Of a DNA stretch of 33,911 nucleotides, positions 7,786-16,528 are shown piece by piece. The stretch comes from Pseudomonadota bacterium. GTDB lineage: Bacteria; Pseudomonadota; Gammaproteobacteria; Burkholderiales; Burkholderiaceae_C. Under the pieces are notes generated by a model. The model did no database searches. It worked only from the letters and a program-made list of their open reading frames with translations, and was not told the DNA's origin. The number at the start of each line of letters is the position of its first letter. Positions within the stretch are counted from its first letter, which is position 1. Location of the stretch: positions 1-33,911 of the forward strand of contig JADFIG010000036.1 in NCBI GenBank assembly GCA_022566735.1, in the 5' to 3' direction. A program made the position numbers and the translations under genes.

Positions 7786-9690
7786 TCACGCCCCGGCGGT
7801 CGCCGCCAGCCTGTTGCGCACCGACTGTTCGATGCCGGCTGCATCCAGCCCGCACAGACCCAGCAGCCTGGCCGGGTCGCCGTGCTCGACGAAGGCGTCG
7901 GGCAGACCCAGCATCAGCACCGGCCGGGTGATCCCCGCCGCCGCCAGCGCCTCGGCCACGGCCGAGCCCGCGCCGCCCGCCACACAACCTTCTTCCACCG
8001 TCACGATCAGGTCGTGCTCGGCGGCCAGTTGCTTGACCAGGTCCACGTCCAGCGGCTTGACGAAGCGCATGTTGGCCACGGTCGCGTCCAGCGCTTCGGC
8101 GGCTTGCAGCGCGGGGTAGAGCAGGGTGCCGAAGGCCAGGATGGCCACGCGCTTGCCCGCAGGCGCCAGGTTCAGGGCACGGCGACGCACCTCGCCCTGG
8201 CCCCAGGCCATCGGCGCCAGGTCGGCAGGCACGGACACGCCCGCCCCCGCGCCCCGCGGGTAGCGCACCGCCACCGGGTGGTTCTGCGCATAGGCCGCGC
8301 TCAGGGCCTGGCGGCACTCGGCTTCATCGGCCGGGGTCAGCATGCTCATGTTCGGGATGCAGCGCACGAAGGCGATGTCAAACGCGCCCATGTGCGTGGC
8401 GCCGTCCGCCCCCACGATGCCCGCGCGGTCGAGTGCGAACACCACCGGCAGGTTCTGGATGGCCACGTCGTGGACGAGCTGGTCGTAGCCGCGCTGCAGG
8501 AAGGTCGAGTAAATCGCCACCACGGGCTTGAGGCCCTCGCAGGCCAGGCCGGCGGCGAAGGTCACGGCGTGCTGCTCGGCGATGCCGACGTCGAAGTAGC
8601 GCCCCGGGAACTTCTGGTGGAACTCCACCATGCCCGAGCCCTCGCGCATGGCCGGCGTGATGCCCACCAGGCGCGGGTCGGCGGCGGCCATGTCGCACAG
8701 CCACTGGCCGAACACCTGCGTGAAGGTCGGCTTGGCCGGGGCATCGCCCGGTGCCGGCTTCTTCAAGCCCACGGCCGGGTCGAACTTGCCCGGCCCGTGG
8801 TAGGCGATGGGGTCGGCTTCGGCCAGCTTGTAGCCGTAGCCCTTCTTGGTGACCACGTGCAGGAACTGCGGGCCTTCGCGGTCGCGCAGGTTCTCCAGCG
8901 TGGGGATGAGGCTGTCGAGGTCGTGGCCGTCGATCGGGCCGACGTAGTTGAAGCCGAACTCCTCGAAGATGGTGGCCGGCACCACCATGCCCTTGGCGTG
9001 TTCTTCCAGCTTCTTGGCCAGCTCGAACAGCGGCGGCGCATTGCGCAGCACCTGCTTGGCGCTTTCGCGCGCGGCGGCGTAGAAACGGCCCGACATCAGG
9101 CGCGCCAGGTAGCGGTTGAGCGCCCCCACCGGCGGCGAGATCGACATGTCGTTGTCGTTGAGCACCACCAGCAGGTTGGGCATCTTGCCGGCGTGCGGCA
9201 CGCCCGCATTGTTCAGGGCCTCGAAGGCCATGCCCGCGGTCATGGCGCCGTCGCCGATGATGGCCACCGCGCGGCGCGACTCGCCGCGGATCTGCGCGCC
9301 CTGGGCCATGCCCAGGGCCGCCGAGATCGAGGTGGACGAATGCGCCGTGCCGAAGGTGTCGTACTCGCTTTCGTCGCGGCGCGGGAAGCCGCTCATGCCG
9401 CCGAACTGGCGCAGCGTGGGCATGCGGTCGCGCCGGCCGGTCAGGATCTTGTGCGGGTAGGTCTGGTGGCCCACGTCCCACACCAGGCGGTCGTGCGGGG
9501 TGTTGAAGACGCGGTGCAGCGCGATGGTCAGCTCCACCGTGCCCAGGTTGGAGCTGAGGTGACCGCCCGTGCGCGACACGCTGTGCAGCAGGTGGTCGCG
9601 CAACTCGGTGGCCAGCTGCTTGAGTTCGGTCATCGACAGGTGCCGGATGTCGGCAGGCTGCTCGATGCGCGACAGCAGGGGGTGGGTCAT
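7786..9690 (-). CDS. dxs: Dxs, 1-deoxy-D-xylulose-5-phosphate synthase
   Basis: Dxs condenses pyruvate and glyceraldehyde 3-phosphate using thiamine diphosphate. It is the entry step of the MEP isoprenoid pathway and also feeds thiamine and pyridoxal synthesis. The 634-residue protein has family length. Motifs are GGHLSSNLG (His44), [17 protein letters not shown] (His76), the cofactor/Mg site GDGAMTAG (GDG at 146-148), and the transketolase central segment [16 protein letters not shown] with the catalytic glutamate. The ATG at 9690 has AGGA 8 nt upstream. An ATG at 9699 would add MST and is the alternative. It follows ispA by 27 nt and is the last gene of xseB-ispA-dxs. Confidence 0.97.
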   Translation of the reverse strand: MTHPLLSRIEQPADIRHLSMTELKQLATELRDHLLHSVSRTGGHLSSNLGTVELTIALHRVFNTPHDRLVWDVGHQTYPHKILTGRRDRMPTLRQFGGMSGFPRRDESEYDTFGTAHSSTSISAALGMAQGAQIRGESRRAVAIIGDGAMTAGMAFEALNNAGVPHAGKMPNLLVVLNDNDMSISPPVGALNRYLARLMSGRFYAAARESAKQVLRNAPPLFELAKKLEEHAKGMVVPATIFEEFGFNYVGPIDGHDLDSLIPTLENLRDREGPQFLHVVTKKGYGYKLAEADPIAYHGPGKFDPAVGLKKPAPGDAPAKPTFTQVFGQWLCDMAAADPRLVGITPAMREGSGMVEFHQKFPGRYFDVGIAEQHAVTFAAGLACEGLKPVVAIYSTFLQRGYDQLVHDVAIQNLPVVFALDRAGIVGADGATHMGAFDIAFVRCIPNMSMLTPADEAECRQALSAAYAQNHPVAVRYPRGAGAGVSVPADLAPMAWGQGEVRRRALNLAPAGKRVAILAFGTLLYPALQAAEALDATVANMRFVKPLDVDLVKQLAAEHDLIVTVEEGCVAGGAGSAVAEALAAAGITRPVLMLGLPDAFVEHGDPARLLGLCGLDAAGIEQSVRNRLAATAGA

Positions 9691-9717
9691 GGTGCTCATC
9701 CTGGGTGGATTTTGATG

Positions 9718-10644
9718 TCAGTGGTCACGGTGCACGATGCGGTGCGCCAGGTCCAACAGCGGCTGCAAGGCCTGGGCCGCCAGGCCACTGCGCGACAGGG
9801 CCGACAGGGCCTGGGCCAGCAAGGCCTCGGCCTCCTGGCGCGCTCCGTCCAGGCCCAGCAGGCTGACGTAGGTGGGCTTGTTGGCGTCGGCGTCCTTGCC
9901 GGCGGTCTTGCCCAGGGTGTCGGAGGGCTGGGTGGCGTCCAGCACATCGTCCACGATCTGGAAGGCCAGGCCCATGGCGTGGCCATAGTCGGTCAGGGCG
10001 TCCCACGCGGGCTCGCCCGGGTGCAGGCCACCGCAGGCCGCCCCCATCTGCACGCTGGCACGCAGCAGGGCGCCGGTCTTGCGGCGGTGCATGTCACGCA
10101 GGGTGGCTTCGTCCAGGGCCTGTCCCACGCTGGCCAGGTCGATGGCCTGGCCGCCCGCCATGCCCGCCTGTCCGGACGCCCGCGCCAGGATGCGCACCAG
10201 GCGCGCCTGCAGCTCGGGGGCCACGCCCGCGCCCTCGCCCTCATCGGGCGCGAGCACCTCGAAGGCCAGGGCCTGCATGGCATCGCCGGCCAGCATGGCC
10301 TGGGCCTCGCCAAACGCCACGTGCACGGTGGGCTTGCCGCGGCGCAGCACGTCGTTGTCCATGCAGGGCATGTCGTCGTGCACCAGGGAATAGGCGTGGA
10401 TCAGCTCGACCGCGCAAGCGGCGCGCAAGGCGGCTTCGCTCCCGGCCTCGCTCGCGGTGGCCCCCGCGGCTTCGGCCGCAGCCTGCACCAGCAGCGCGCG
10501 CAGGCGCTTGCCACCGTCCAGCACGCCGTAGCGCATGGCCTCGCCCAGGCCGGCCGGCGCCGACGCCGGCACCCAGTCGCTCAAGGCCTGTTCGACGCGG
10601 GCCAGCACCGCCTCGGACCAGTGTTGCAATGCCTGCGGGCTCAT
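9718..10644 (-). CDS. ispA: IspA, farnesyl/geranyl diphosphate synthase
   Basis: IspA elongates dimethylallyl diphosphate with isopentenyl diphosphate to geranyl and farnesyl diphosphate, the precursors of quinones, undecaprenyl carrier and hopanoids. The 308-residue protein shows the allylic chain-length and Mg motif DDMPCMD (Asp90, Asp91, Asp96), in the DDxxxxD form typical of bacterial short-chain synthases. It also has the substrate segment GGKRLR and the second Asp-rich motif FQIVDDVLD. The ATG at 10644 overlaps the xseB stop as ATGA, which fixes the start. The longer frame upstream is only read-through into the xseB region. Confidence 0.95.
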   Translation of the reverse strand: MSPQALQHWSEAVLARVEQALSDWVPASAPAGLGEAMRYGVLDGGKRLRALLVQAAAEAAGATASEAGSEAALRAACAVELIHAYSLVHDDMPCMDNDVLRRGKPTVHVAFGEAQAMLAGDAMQALAFEVLAPDEGEGAGVAPELQARLVRILARASGQAGMAGGQAIDLASVGQALDEATLRDMHRRKTGALLRASVQMGAACGGLHPGEPAWDALTDYGHAMGLAFQIVDDVLDATQPSDTLGKTAGKDADANKPTYVSLLGLDGARQEAEALLAQALSALSRSGLAAQALQPLLDLAHRIVHRDH

Positions 10645-10916
10645 GCGACATCCCAGGGCTTGAGCTGGCCGTCCTCCAGGCGCTTGACCTGGGCCTCCAC
10701 GGCCTCCAGGCGCGCGCGGCAATGTGCCAGCAGCTGCGCACCGCGCTGGTAGCTCACCAGCAACTGGTCCAGCGGCAAGGCACCGGCTTCCATGCGCGCC
10801 ACCAGCTGCTCCAGCTCGGCCAGGGCGCCCTCGTAGGTCTCGGGCAGGGGCGGCATCGGCGGGGCGATGTCGGCGCCGGCCTCGGGGGTCACTGCGGTGG
10901 ATGCTTTCTTGGACAT
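10641..10916 (-). CDS. xseB: XseB, exodeoxyribonuclease VII small subunit
   Basis: XseB is the small helical subunit that joins XseA to form the single-strand-specific exonuclease VII. The 91-residue protein has the family core [33 protein letters not shown] and [19 protein letters not shown]. An Ala/Pro-rich N-terminal extension of about 25 residues precedes it. The ATG at 10916 (MSKKAST) is preferred over a longer frame. xseB-ispA-dxs is a common bacterial arrangement. xseA itself is not in the window. Confidence 0.93.
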   Translation of the reverse strand: MSKKASTAVTPEAGADIAPPMPPLPETYEGALAELEQLVARMEAGALPLDQLLVSYQRGAQLLAHCRARLEAVEAQVKRLEDGQLKPWDVA

Positions 10917-10955
10917 GGTCCTGCCTGGGTCACCCGAGCTCGCGGGCAAACGCGT

Positions 10956-10961
10956 ATTCTA
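10956..10961 (-). promoter_or_regulatory. Probable -10 box for xseB-ispA-dxs
   Basis: On the minus strand TAGAAT lies here, which would start transcription about 33 nt upstream of the xseB ATG. I see no good -35 box at 16-18 nt, so this is a partial match only. Confidence 0.35.
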
Positions 10962-11073
10962 TTTCCAGACGCCTGCCCGGCCACGCCCCGCGCACGAACT
11001 CCGCCCCAGGCGACTCCCTCGTTCGGGGTGGCCCGCGCGCCCCAGCCGGGCGCTCGGACCATGATCTGCGGGC

Positions 11074-11102
11074 TTGCCCCACCCCCACCCCCCGGCTAGA
11101 AT
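11074..11102 (+). promoter_or_regulatory. Sigma-70 promoter for the Rieske oxygenase gene
   Basis: TTGCCC (11074-11079) and TAGAAT (11097-11102) are spaced by 17 nt. A start near 11109 leaves a leader of about 237 nt before the oxygenase ATG. This promoter and the xseB -10 box share the 429-nt divergent gap 10917-11345, which otherwise holds no gene I can support. Confidence 0.5.
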
Positions 11103-11241
11103 CCGCGGTTCCCCGAATTGCACCTCTTTCGTGACGCGCGCATGACAGCTTCTGCCATGCCATGCGATGCCCAGCACGGATGCCGAGCGCAGATGGCCCA
11201 GCACAGACGGCCGTCATCCAGCCCGGCAGTTCGGATCCGCC

Positions 11242-11312
11242 CCCTGGCCTGTCCAGGGTTTCACAAGTCCTTGTGCCTGGCTGTCGGCCCCGTGCCCGCA
11301 CCTGCCAAGGTG
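11242..11312 (+). other. Three tandem hairpins in the oxygenase leader
   Basis: Three perfect small stems follow each other: CCCTGG/CCAGGG (11242-11258), CACAAG/CTTGTG around 2 nt (11262-11275), and CACCT/AGGTG (11299-11312). No T-run follows, so they are not a standard terminator. They give the mRNA a structured 5' region. No known riboswitch class was recognised. Confidence 0.4.
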
Positions 11313-11345
11313 GGTTGACATTGGTTTTTGGAGATCCTGGGGATC

Positions 11346-12482
11346 ATGTCCGACCTGAGTTCTGCACTCAACACCCTTCGCCGCAGCAACACCCAGTTGC
11401 CCGTGTCCGTCTATTTCGACGAATCACTGTACAAGGAGGAGCTTGAGCGCATCTTTCAGTCCGGTCCCCGCTACCTCGGCCACGCCCTGAGCGTGCCCGA
11501 GGTAGGCGACTTCTACGCCTTGCCCCAGGAGGCCGAGGGCCGCGCCCTGGTGCGCACGAAAGATGGCATCGAGCTGCTGTCCAACGTGTGCCGCCACCGC
11601 CAGGCCATCATGCTCAAAGGCCGTGGCAACAGCCGCAACAACATCGTCTGCCCGCTGCACCGCTGGACGTACAGCCACCAGGGCGAGCTGATCGGCGCGC
11701 CGCACTTCGACCACGACCCCTGCCTGAACCTGAACAACTACCAGGTGCGCAACTGGAACGGGCTGCTGTTCGAGGACAACGGCCGCGACATCGCCGCGGA
11801 CCTGGCCGGCATCGACGCGCGCTTCCAGCCGGGCGGCGACCTCGACTTCTCCGGCTACGTGCTGGACCACGTCGAGCTGCACACCTGCCACTACAACTGG
11901 AAGACCTTCATCGAGGTCTATCTGGAGGACTACCACGTCGGCCCCTTCCACCCCGGCCTGGGCAACTTCGTGACTTGCGACGACCTGCGCTGGGACATGG
12001 CCGATGCCTACTCCGTGCAGACCGTGGGCGTGGCCAAGGGCTTCGATAAGCCCGGCTCCGACGTCTACAAGAAGTGGCGCGAGGTGCTGCTGAACTACCG
12101 CGGCGGCGAAAAGCCCACCCAGGGCGCCGTGTGGCTCACTTACTACCCCACGATGATGGTGGAGTGGTATCCGCACGTGCTGGTGGTCTCCAACATGTAC
12201 CCCAAGGGCCCGCAGGAAACCCTCAACGTGGTGGAGTTCTACTACCCCGAAGAGATCGCCGCCTTCGAGCGCGAGTTCGTCGAAGCCCAGCGCGCCGCCT
12301 ACATGGAGACCTGCATCGAGGACGACGAGATCGCCGAGCGCATGGACGCGGGCCGCAAGGCCTTGATGCTGCGCGGCGACAACGAGGTCGGCCCCTACCA
12401 GAGCCCGATGGAAGATGGCATGCAGCACTTCCACGAGTGGTATCGCCGCATGATGGGCCCCAATCTGCGCACCAAAGGCTGA
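11346..12482 (+). CDS. Rieske [2Fe-2S] ring-hydroxylating oxygenase alpha-type subunit
   Basis: This 378-residue protein has an N-terminal Rieske domain with ligands Cys82, His84, Cys102 and His105 (VCRHRQAIML, VCPLHRWTYSHQG). A C-terminal oxygenase domain carries the mononuclear iron histidines in EDYHVGPFH (His197 and His202). Family members hydroxylate or demethylate aromatic and other organic substrates using electrons from a separate reductase. Neither a reductase nor a small subunit gene is adjacent, so the electron donor must come from elsewhere and the substrate cannot be named. The ATG at 11346 (MSDLSSALN) has GGGG 4 nt upstream and GGAG further upstream. A terminator follows the gene directly, so it is a single-gene unit. 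Confidence 0.88.
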   Translation: MSDLSSALNTLRRSNTQLPVSVYFDESLYKEELERIFQSGPRYLGHALSVPEVGDFYALPQEAEGRALVRTKDGIELLSNVCRHRQAIMLKGRGNSRNNIVCPLHRWTYSHQGELIGAPHFDHDPCLNLNNYQVRNWNGLLFEDNGRDIAADLAGIDARFQPGGDLDFSGYVLDHVELHTCHYNWKTFIEVYLEDYHVGPFHPGLGNFVTCDDLRWDMADAYSVQTVGVAKGFDKPGSDVYKKWREVLLNYRGGEKPTQGAVWLTYYPTMMVEWYPHVLVVSNMYPKGPQETLNVVEFYYPEEIAAFEREFVEAQRAAYMETCIEDDEIAERMDAGRKALMLRGDNEVGPYQSPMEDGMQHFHEWYRRMMGPNLRTKG

Positions 12483-12497
12483 AGGCCCACACCCCGC

Positions 12498-12521
12498 AAG
12501 CCGCCCTGGAGGCGGCTTTTT
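12498..12521 (+). terminator. Intrinsic terminator after the oxygenase gene
   Basis: AAGCCGCC (12498-12505) pairs with GGCGGCTT (12511-12518) around a 5-nt loop and runs into T residues ending at 12521. Confidence 0.85.
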
Positions 12522-12558
12522 CATGTCGGCCGAACCCCGTCCGCTGCATCACGCTCCC

Positions 12559-13482
12559 ATGCCGCCTCGCTCCTCGCCCTACCTGCAGATGGTGCTGGCC
12601 ACCGTGCTGTTCGCGTGCATGGGCGTGTGCGTGAAGCTGGCCTCGCCGCACTTCGGCACGGCCGCGGTGGTCGGTGCGCGCGGCCTGGTCGGGGCCGTGC
12701 TGATGGCCGCCATCGCCTGGGGTTCGGGCACCTCGCTGCGCACCCGCGTGCCCCGGCTGCACGTGCAGCGCGGTCTCTCGGGCGCGTTCGCGCTGTCGCT
12801 GTGGTTCTACTGCATCGGCCACCTGCCCCTGGCCACGGCCGTCACGCTCAACTACATGTCCTCGGTGTGGATGGCGGTCTTCCTGATCGGCCAGGCCGCG
12901 CTGGCCCGCCACTTGGGCTCGCCCCAGGCCCGCCGCGTCGACCCGCGCCTCCTCTGGGCCATCGCCGTGGGCTTCGTGGGCGTGGCCCTGGTGCTGCACC
13001 CCACGCTGGCGCGCGAGCAGCTCGGTGCGGGGGCGCTGGGCCTGGTTTCGGGCATGTTGTCGGCCATGGCCTATGTGCAGGTCACGGCCCTGGGCCGCGC
13101 TGGCGAGCCCGAGGTGCGCGTGGTCTTCTACTTCTCCCTGATCGGCACCTTGCTGGGGGCGGCCCTCGCCGCGGTCGACGCGCTCACGGCCGGGCCCGGG
13201 CACATGGGCGTGTCAGCCACCCCCCTTGCCGACATCCCTGCCCTGGCCTGGGCCGAGCTCTTCGGCATCGGCGCCTTCGCCACCCTCGCCCAATTGCTGA
13301 TGACGCGGGCCTATGCGCGCGGCCACATGCTGGCCAACGCCAGCCTGCAGTACCTGGGCATCGTGCATGCCAGCCTGTTCGGCGTCTGGCTCTTCCAGGA
13401 ACCCATCGGCCTCGACAGCGCGCTGGGCATGGCGCTCATCGTGGGCGCGGGCATGGCCGCCACGCGCTTCAAACCCGCCTGA
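12559..13482 (+). CDS. EamA/DMT-family inner-membrane transporter
   Basis: This 307-residue protein has about ten hydrophobic segments in two similar halves, the EamA drug/metabolite transporter layout. Landmarks are FACMGVCVKLASPHF at the first helix, an Arg in ARGLVGAVL, YMSSVWMAVF in the first half, and QYLGIVHASLFGVWLFQEPI in the last helices. The final proline-glutamate region (FQEP) is typical of the family. It is an exporter or permease of small metabolites by family, substrate unknown. The ATG at 12523 is also in frame, but it touches the T-run of the preceding terminator, so 12559 (MPPRSSPYLQM) is preferred. It converges with the ZIP transporter gene. Confidence 0.8.
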   Translation: MPPRSSPYLQMVLATVLFACMGVCVKLASPHFGTAAVVGARGLVGAVLMAAIAWGSGTSLRTRVPRLHVQRGLSGAFALSLWFYCIGHLPLATAVTLNYMSSVWMAVFLIGQAALARHLGSPQARRVDPRLLWAIAVGFVGVALVLHPTLAREQLGAGALGLVSGMLSAMAYVQVTALGRAGEPEVRVVFYFSLIGTLLGAALAAVDALTAGPGHMGVSATPLADIPALAWAELFGIGAFATLAQLLMTRAYARGHMLANASLQYLGIVHASLFGVWLFQEPIGLDSALGMALIVGAGMAATRFKPA

Positions 13483-13506
13483 ACTTCTGCCTGAGCGAGG
13501 CCCGCC

Positions 13507-14280
13507 TCAGTCGTGCAGCGTGTGCACGATGGACGCGATCATCAACAGGCCGATGCCCAGCCAGACGATCTGCAGCAGCGTGTCGCGCCAGTGCAGGCGC
13601 TTTTGCAACTGCGGGATCAGGTCGGCCACGGCCACATAGACGAAGCTGCTGGCCGCCACCACCATCATGTAGGGCAGGTAGTCCTGGAACGGCCCGATCA
13701 GGAAGTAGCCCAGCACGCCACCGACCACGGCTGCCAGCCCCGAGATCATGTTGTAGACCAGGGCCCGCATGCGCGAGAAGCCGGCGTTGATGAGCACGAT
13801 GTAGTCGCCCACTTCCTGCGGGATCTCGTGGGCGATGATGGCCAGGGCCGTGACCACGCCCAGGTGCGGGTCAGAGAGGAAGGCCGCGGCGATCAGCACG
13901 CCGTCGCAGAAGTTGTGGATGCTGTCGCCCACCAGCACGCTCCAGCCGCCGCGGCCGGCCTGCTCGGCATCGAAGCCATGGTGGTGGTGGTGGTCGTCGT
14001 CCTCGTGGTGGTGGCCGTGGCGGTAGAGCTCGGCTTTTTCCAGCAGGAAGAAGAACATCAGCCCGGCCAGCAGCGTGAGGAACAGGCCATGGGGCGCCTC
14101 ACCGGACTCGAAGGCCTCGGGCAGCACGTGCAGCAGCGCCGTGCCCAGCAGCACGCCGGTGGACAGGCTCACCAGGTGCCGCACGATCAGGCCCAGCAAG
14201 GGCGCCGACACCGCCGCGGCCAGCAACACGGAAATGAGGCCGCCGATGAAGGTGGCGGCCACGATGGACATCAAGATCAT
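13507..14280 (-). CDS. ZIP-family divalent metal transporter
   Basis: This 257-residue membrane protein shows about eight hydrophobic segments. The paired metal-binding helices of the ZIP family are VGDSIHNFCDGVLIA (His122, Asn123, Asp126) and IAHEIPQEVGDYIVL (His151, Glu152, Glu156). ZIP proteins move zinc, iron or manganese into the cytoplasm. Between helices 3 and 4 lies a histidine-rich loop (HGHHHEDDDHHHHHG, about 88-102). Such loops bind metal in many ZIPs and may tune uptake or sense the metal. The start could be 14280 or the ATG at 14271. It is divergent from ppx and convergent with the EamA gene. The transported metal cannot be told. Confidence 0.9.
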   Translation of the reverse strand: MILMSIVAATFIGGLISVLLAAAVSAPLLGLIVRHLVSLSTGVLLGTALLHVLPEAFESGEAPHGLFLTLLAGLMFFFLLEKAELYRHGHHHEDDDHHHHHGFDAEQAGRGGWSVLVGDSIHNFCDGVLIAAAFLSDPHLGVVTALAIIAHEIPQEVGDYIVLINAGFSRMRALVYNMISGLAAVVGGVLGYFLIGPFQDYLPYMMVVAASSFVYVAVADLIPQLQKRLHWRDTLLQIVWLGIGLLMIASIVHTLHD

Positions 14281-14357
14281 CCGTTCATCTTAGCAACCGG
14301 GTCAAGCCTTCCGGCCGCACAGGTGATGTCTGTCACGGACTGGGCCGACAAAGCGGG

Positions 14358-14363
14358 GACAAT
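14358..14363 (+). promoter_or_regulatory. -10 box for a leaderless ppx transcript
   Basis: GACAAT stands exactly 6 nt before the ppx ATG at 14370, so transcription would begin at the start codon. No ribosome-binding sequence is present and no clear -35 box was seen. Confidence 0.4.
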
Positions 14364-14369
14364 AGCGGC

Positions 14370-15944
14370 ATGGACACACCGATGAGCGCCACCGCAAGCA
14401 AGCCCCAGACCGCCACCCCGGACCGGGGCCTGGACAAAAGCCGTTTCCCCGACCTGCTGGCCGCCATCGACATGGGCTCCAACAGCTTCCGGCTGGAGAT
14501 CGCCCAGGTCAGCCGCGGCCGCTACAAGCGCATCGACTACCTCAAGGAAACCGTGCGCCTGGGCGCAGGCCTGGACAGCCGCGGCCAGCTCACCGAAGAA
14601 GCCACCCAGCGTGGCCTGGCCTGCCTGGCCGGCTTCGCGCAACGCCTCAAGGGCTTCGCCCCCTGGCAGGTGCGCGCCGTGGCCACCCAGACCCTGCGCG
14701 AGGCCCGCAATCGCGACGCATTCCTGCAGCGCGGCAACCGCGTGCTGGGCCTGCCCATCGAGGTCATCTCCGGCCGCGAAGAGGCCCGCCTGATCTACCA
14801 GGGCGTCTCCCGCCTGCAGCCCAGCGAGTTGCCGCGCCTGGTCATCGACATCGGCGGGCGCTCGACCGAGATGATCCTGGGCGTGGGCCGCGCCCCGCAC
14901 CATGCCGAGTCCTTCGCCGTGGGCAGCGTCAGCCTCTCGCTGCAGCACTTCCCCGAAGGCCGCTACGCGGCCGAACACTTCCGCTGCGCGCAGATCGCCG
15001 CGGGCGCCGAACTCGAAGAAGCGCTCACCCTGTTCCCGCGCGAGCTCTGGCGGGAGGCCCTGGGCTCCTCGGGCACGGTCGGCGCGGTCTCCCAGATCCT
15101 GGCGGCCAACGGCATCACCGATGGCAGCGTCACCCCCGAAGGCCTGCGCTGGTGCATCGAGCAGTGCATCGCCGCGGGCAGCACCGAAAACCTGTCGCTG
15201 CCCGGCCTCAAGCCCGAGCGCAAGGCCGTGCTGGGCGGTGGCCTGTCCATCCTCTACACGCTGTCGCAGCACTTCGACATCGAGGTCATGCGCCCGGCCC
15301 GCGGTGCCTTGCGCCAGGGCGTCATCTTCGACCTCGAAGACCGCATCGAGGCCGCGCGCAACCACCGCCAGCCCGACCCCCGCGACACCTCCGTGCGCGA
15401 GCTGCAACGCCGCTTCCAGGTGGACGTGGCCCATGCCGAGCGGGTGCGCCAGCGCGCCCTGGCCTTGTGGCAGACCCTCAACGAACCCGCCGCCAGCCCC
15501 GATGGCGAGCACGCCCGCGAGCTGGGCTGGGCCAGCGGCCTGCACGAGATCGGCATGATGGTCTCCCACCACGACCACCACCGCCACAGCGCCTACCTGC
15601 TGGGCCATGTGGACGCCTCGGGCTACTCGCAGTCGCAGCTGCGGCGCCTGGCAACCCTGGTGCTGGGCCAGCGCGGCGAGCTCGTCAAGCTGGCCGACCA
15701 CAAGCACGACCGCCCGCTGATGTCGCAGGTGATGTGCCTGCGCCTAGCCATCATCCTGCACCACGCCCGCATGGAGTTGCCGCAGAAGGTCGCCACGCTG
15801 CAGCGTGGCCGCACGGGCAAGGCCCGCCTGGTGCTGTCGCGCAAATGGGCGCAACTGCACCCGCGCACCCTGCACCTGCTCGACGAGGAAGTGCGCCGCT
15901 GGGCCGGCCAGGGCGACCGCCAGCTGGAAATCGCGCTGGCCTGA
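14370..15944 (+). CDS. ppx: Ppx/GppA-family exopolyphosphatase
   Basis: Ppx removes terminal phosphates from inorganic polyphosphate; the related GppA acts on pppGpp. The 524-residue protein has the actin-like ATPase fold signatures AAIDMGSNSFRLEI near residue 31, VRAVATQTLREARN, ISGREEARLIYQGV with the catalytic glutamate, and the phosphate loop VIDIGGRSTEMIL. A C-terminal HD-like helical region contains LHEIGMMVSHHDHHRHSAYLL. The length suits full Ppx with both lobes. Ppx rather than GppA is chosen from overall length and the extended C-terminus, with moderate certainty. No ppk gene is adjacent. An ATG at 14382 is a possible later start. Confidence 0.9.
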   Translation: MDTPMSATASKPQTATPDRGLDKSRFPDLLAAIDMGSNSFRLEIAQVSRGRYKRIDYLKETVRLGAGLDSRGQLTEEATQRGLACLAGFAQRLKGFAPWQVRAVATQTLREARNRDAFLQRGNRVLGLPIEVISGREEARLIYQGVSRLQPSELPRLVIDIGGRSTEMILGVGRAPHHAESFAVGSVSLSLQHFPEGRYAAEHFRCAQIAAGAELEEALTLFPRELWREALGSSGTVGAVSQILAANGITDGSVTPEGLRWCIEQCIAAGSTENLSLPGLKPERKAVLGGGLSILYTLSQHFDIEVMRPARGALRQGVIFDLEDRIEAARNHRQPDPRDTSVRELQRRFQVDVAHAERVRQRALALWQTLNEPAASPDGEHARELGWASGLHEIGMMVSHHDHHRHSAYLLGHVDASGYSQSQLRRLATLVLGQRGELVKLADHKHDRPLMSQVMCLRLAIILHHARMELPQKVATLQRGRTGKARLVLSRKWAQLHPRTLHLLDEEVRRWAGQGDRQLEIALA

Positions 15945-15980
15945 GCCGCCACGAGGTGCCCCGGCGCCGCGCCGGTCAGC

Positions 15981-16508
15981 TCACTTCAGGCCCAGGGCCT
16001 TGCGGTAGACCCGCGACCACATCGGGTGGCCGGCTTCCGCCTTGCTCAAGGCAAAACGCGGGTCGGCCGCGCGTGCGGCCTTGAACGCCGCCGCACACTG
16101 GCGCTGGCGCCGGCTGGTGCAGTAGATGAAGGCCAGGTGCTTGTGCGCCCGGGCGACATCGGCCGGCGCGCCCAGGCCGGCCTTGAGCGCCTGCTTGAGC
16201 TGGCCCTCGGCCTGCGGGTACCGCCCCGACTGGTAGGACGTGATGCCCTGGGCCAGCGCCTGCTCGCCCCCGGCCGGGCGCGCCGGCTCCGCGGCCGCGG
16301 GCGTCGCCGCAGCGGGCACCACGGGCGGCGAGGCAGCGGACACAGCAGCCGGAGGTGAGGCCGACGACGCGGCCGGTGCGCCCGGCGCCGAAGCACTGCG
16401 GCGCAGCCCGGCACACCCGGACAGCGTCACAACGCAAGCCAGGGACAGCAGCCACCCGCGCGCGATGGCGTTCCCAAGACATCCAGACCGGCTCATCACA
16501 TCCCCCAT
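15981..16508 (-). CDS. TPR-containing lipoprotein
   Basis: This is a predicted lipoprotein of 171-175 residues. The N-terminus is a signal peptide (RGWLLSLACVVTLSGC) with lipobox LSGC. A low-complexity Ala/Pro/Ser linker of about 45 residues follows, then a helical repeat region of TPR type: QALAQGITSYQSGRYPQAEGQLKQAL, then DVARAHKHLAFIYC and AAAFKAARAADPRFALSKAEAGHP. Such proteins act as scaffolds in the envelope. The start may be the ATG at 16508 or 16496. It lies 20 nt after the Ser/Thr kinase gene on the same strand, so the two probably work together. A GC-rich frame over the kinase in another phase is a shadow. Function unknown. Confidence 0.75.
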   Translation of the reverse strand: MGDVMSRSGCLGNAIARGWLLSLACVVTLSGCAGLRRSASAPGAPAASSASPPAAVSAASPPVVPAAATPAAAEPARPAGGEQALAQGITSYQSGRYPQAEGQLKQALKAGLGAPADVARAHKHLAFIYCTSRRQRQCAAAFKAARAADPRFALSKAEAGHPMWSRVYRKALGLK

Positions 16509-16528
16509 CCCAGGCACTGCAGGGATCT

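Noticed and set aside
11315..11320. Perfect TTGACA as the -35 of the oxygenase promoter
   Set aside because: The matching -10 position would overlap the start codon region and contains GGGATC, not a -10 box.
14330..14336. CTGTCAC as half of a Pho box ahead of ppx
   Set aside because: No second half site with the required 11-nt periodicity follows.
15961..15975. CCGGCG/CGCCGG hairpin between convergent ppx and the TPR lipoprotein gene as a terminator
   Set aside because: No T-run on either strand; kept only as a GC-rich inverted repeat.
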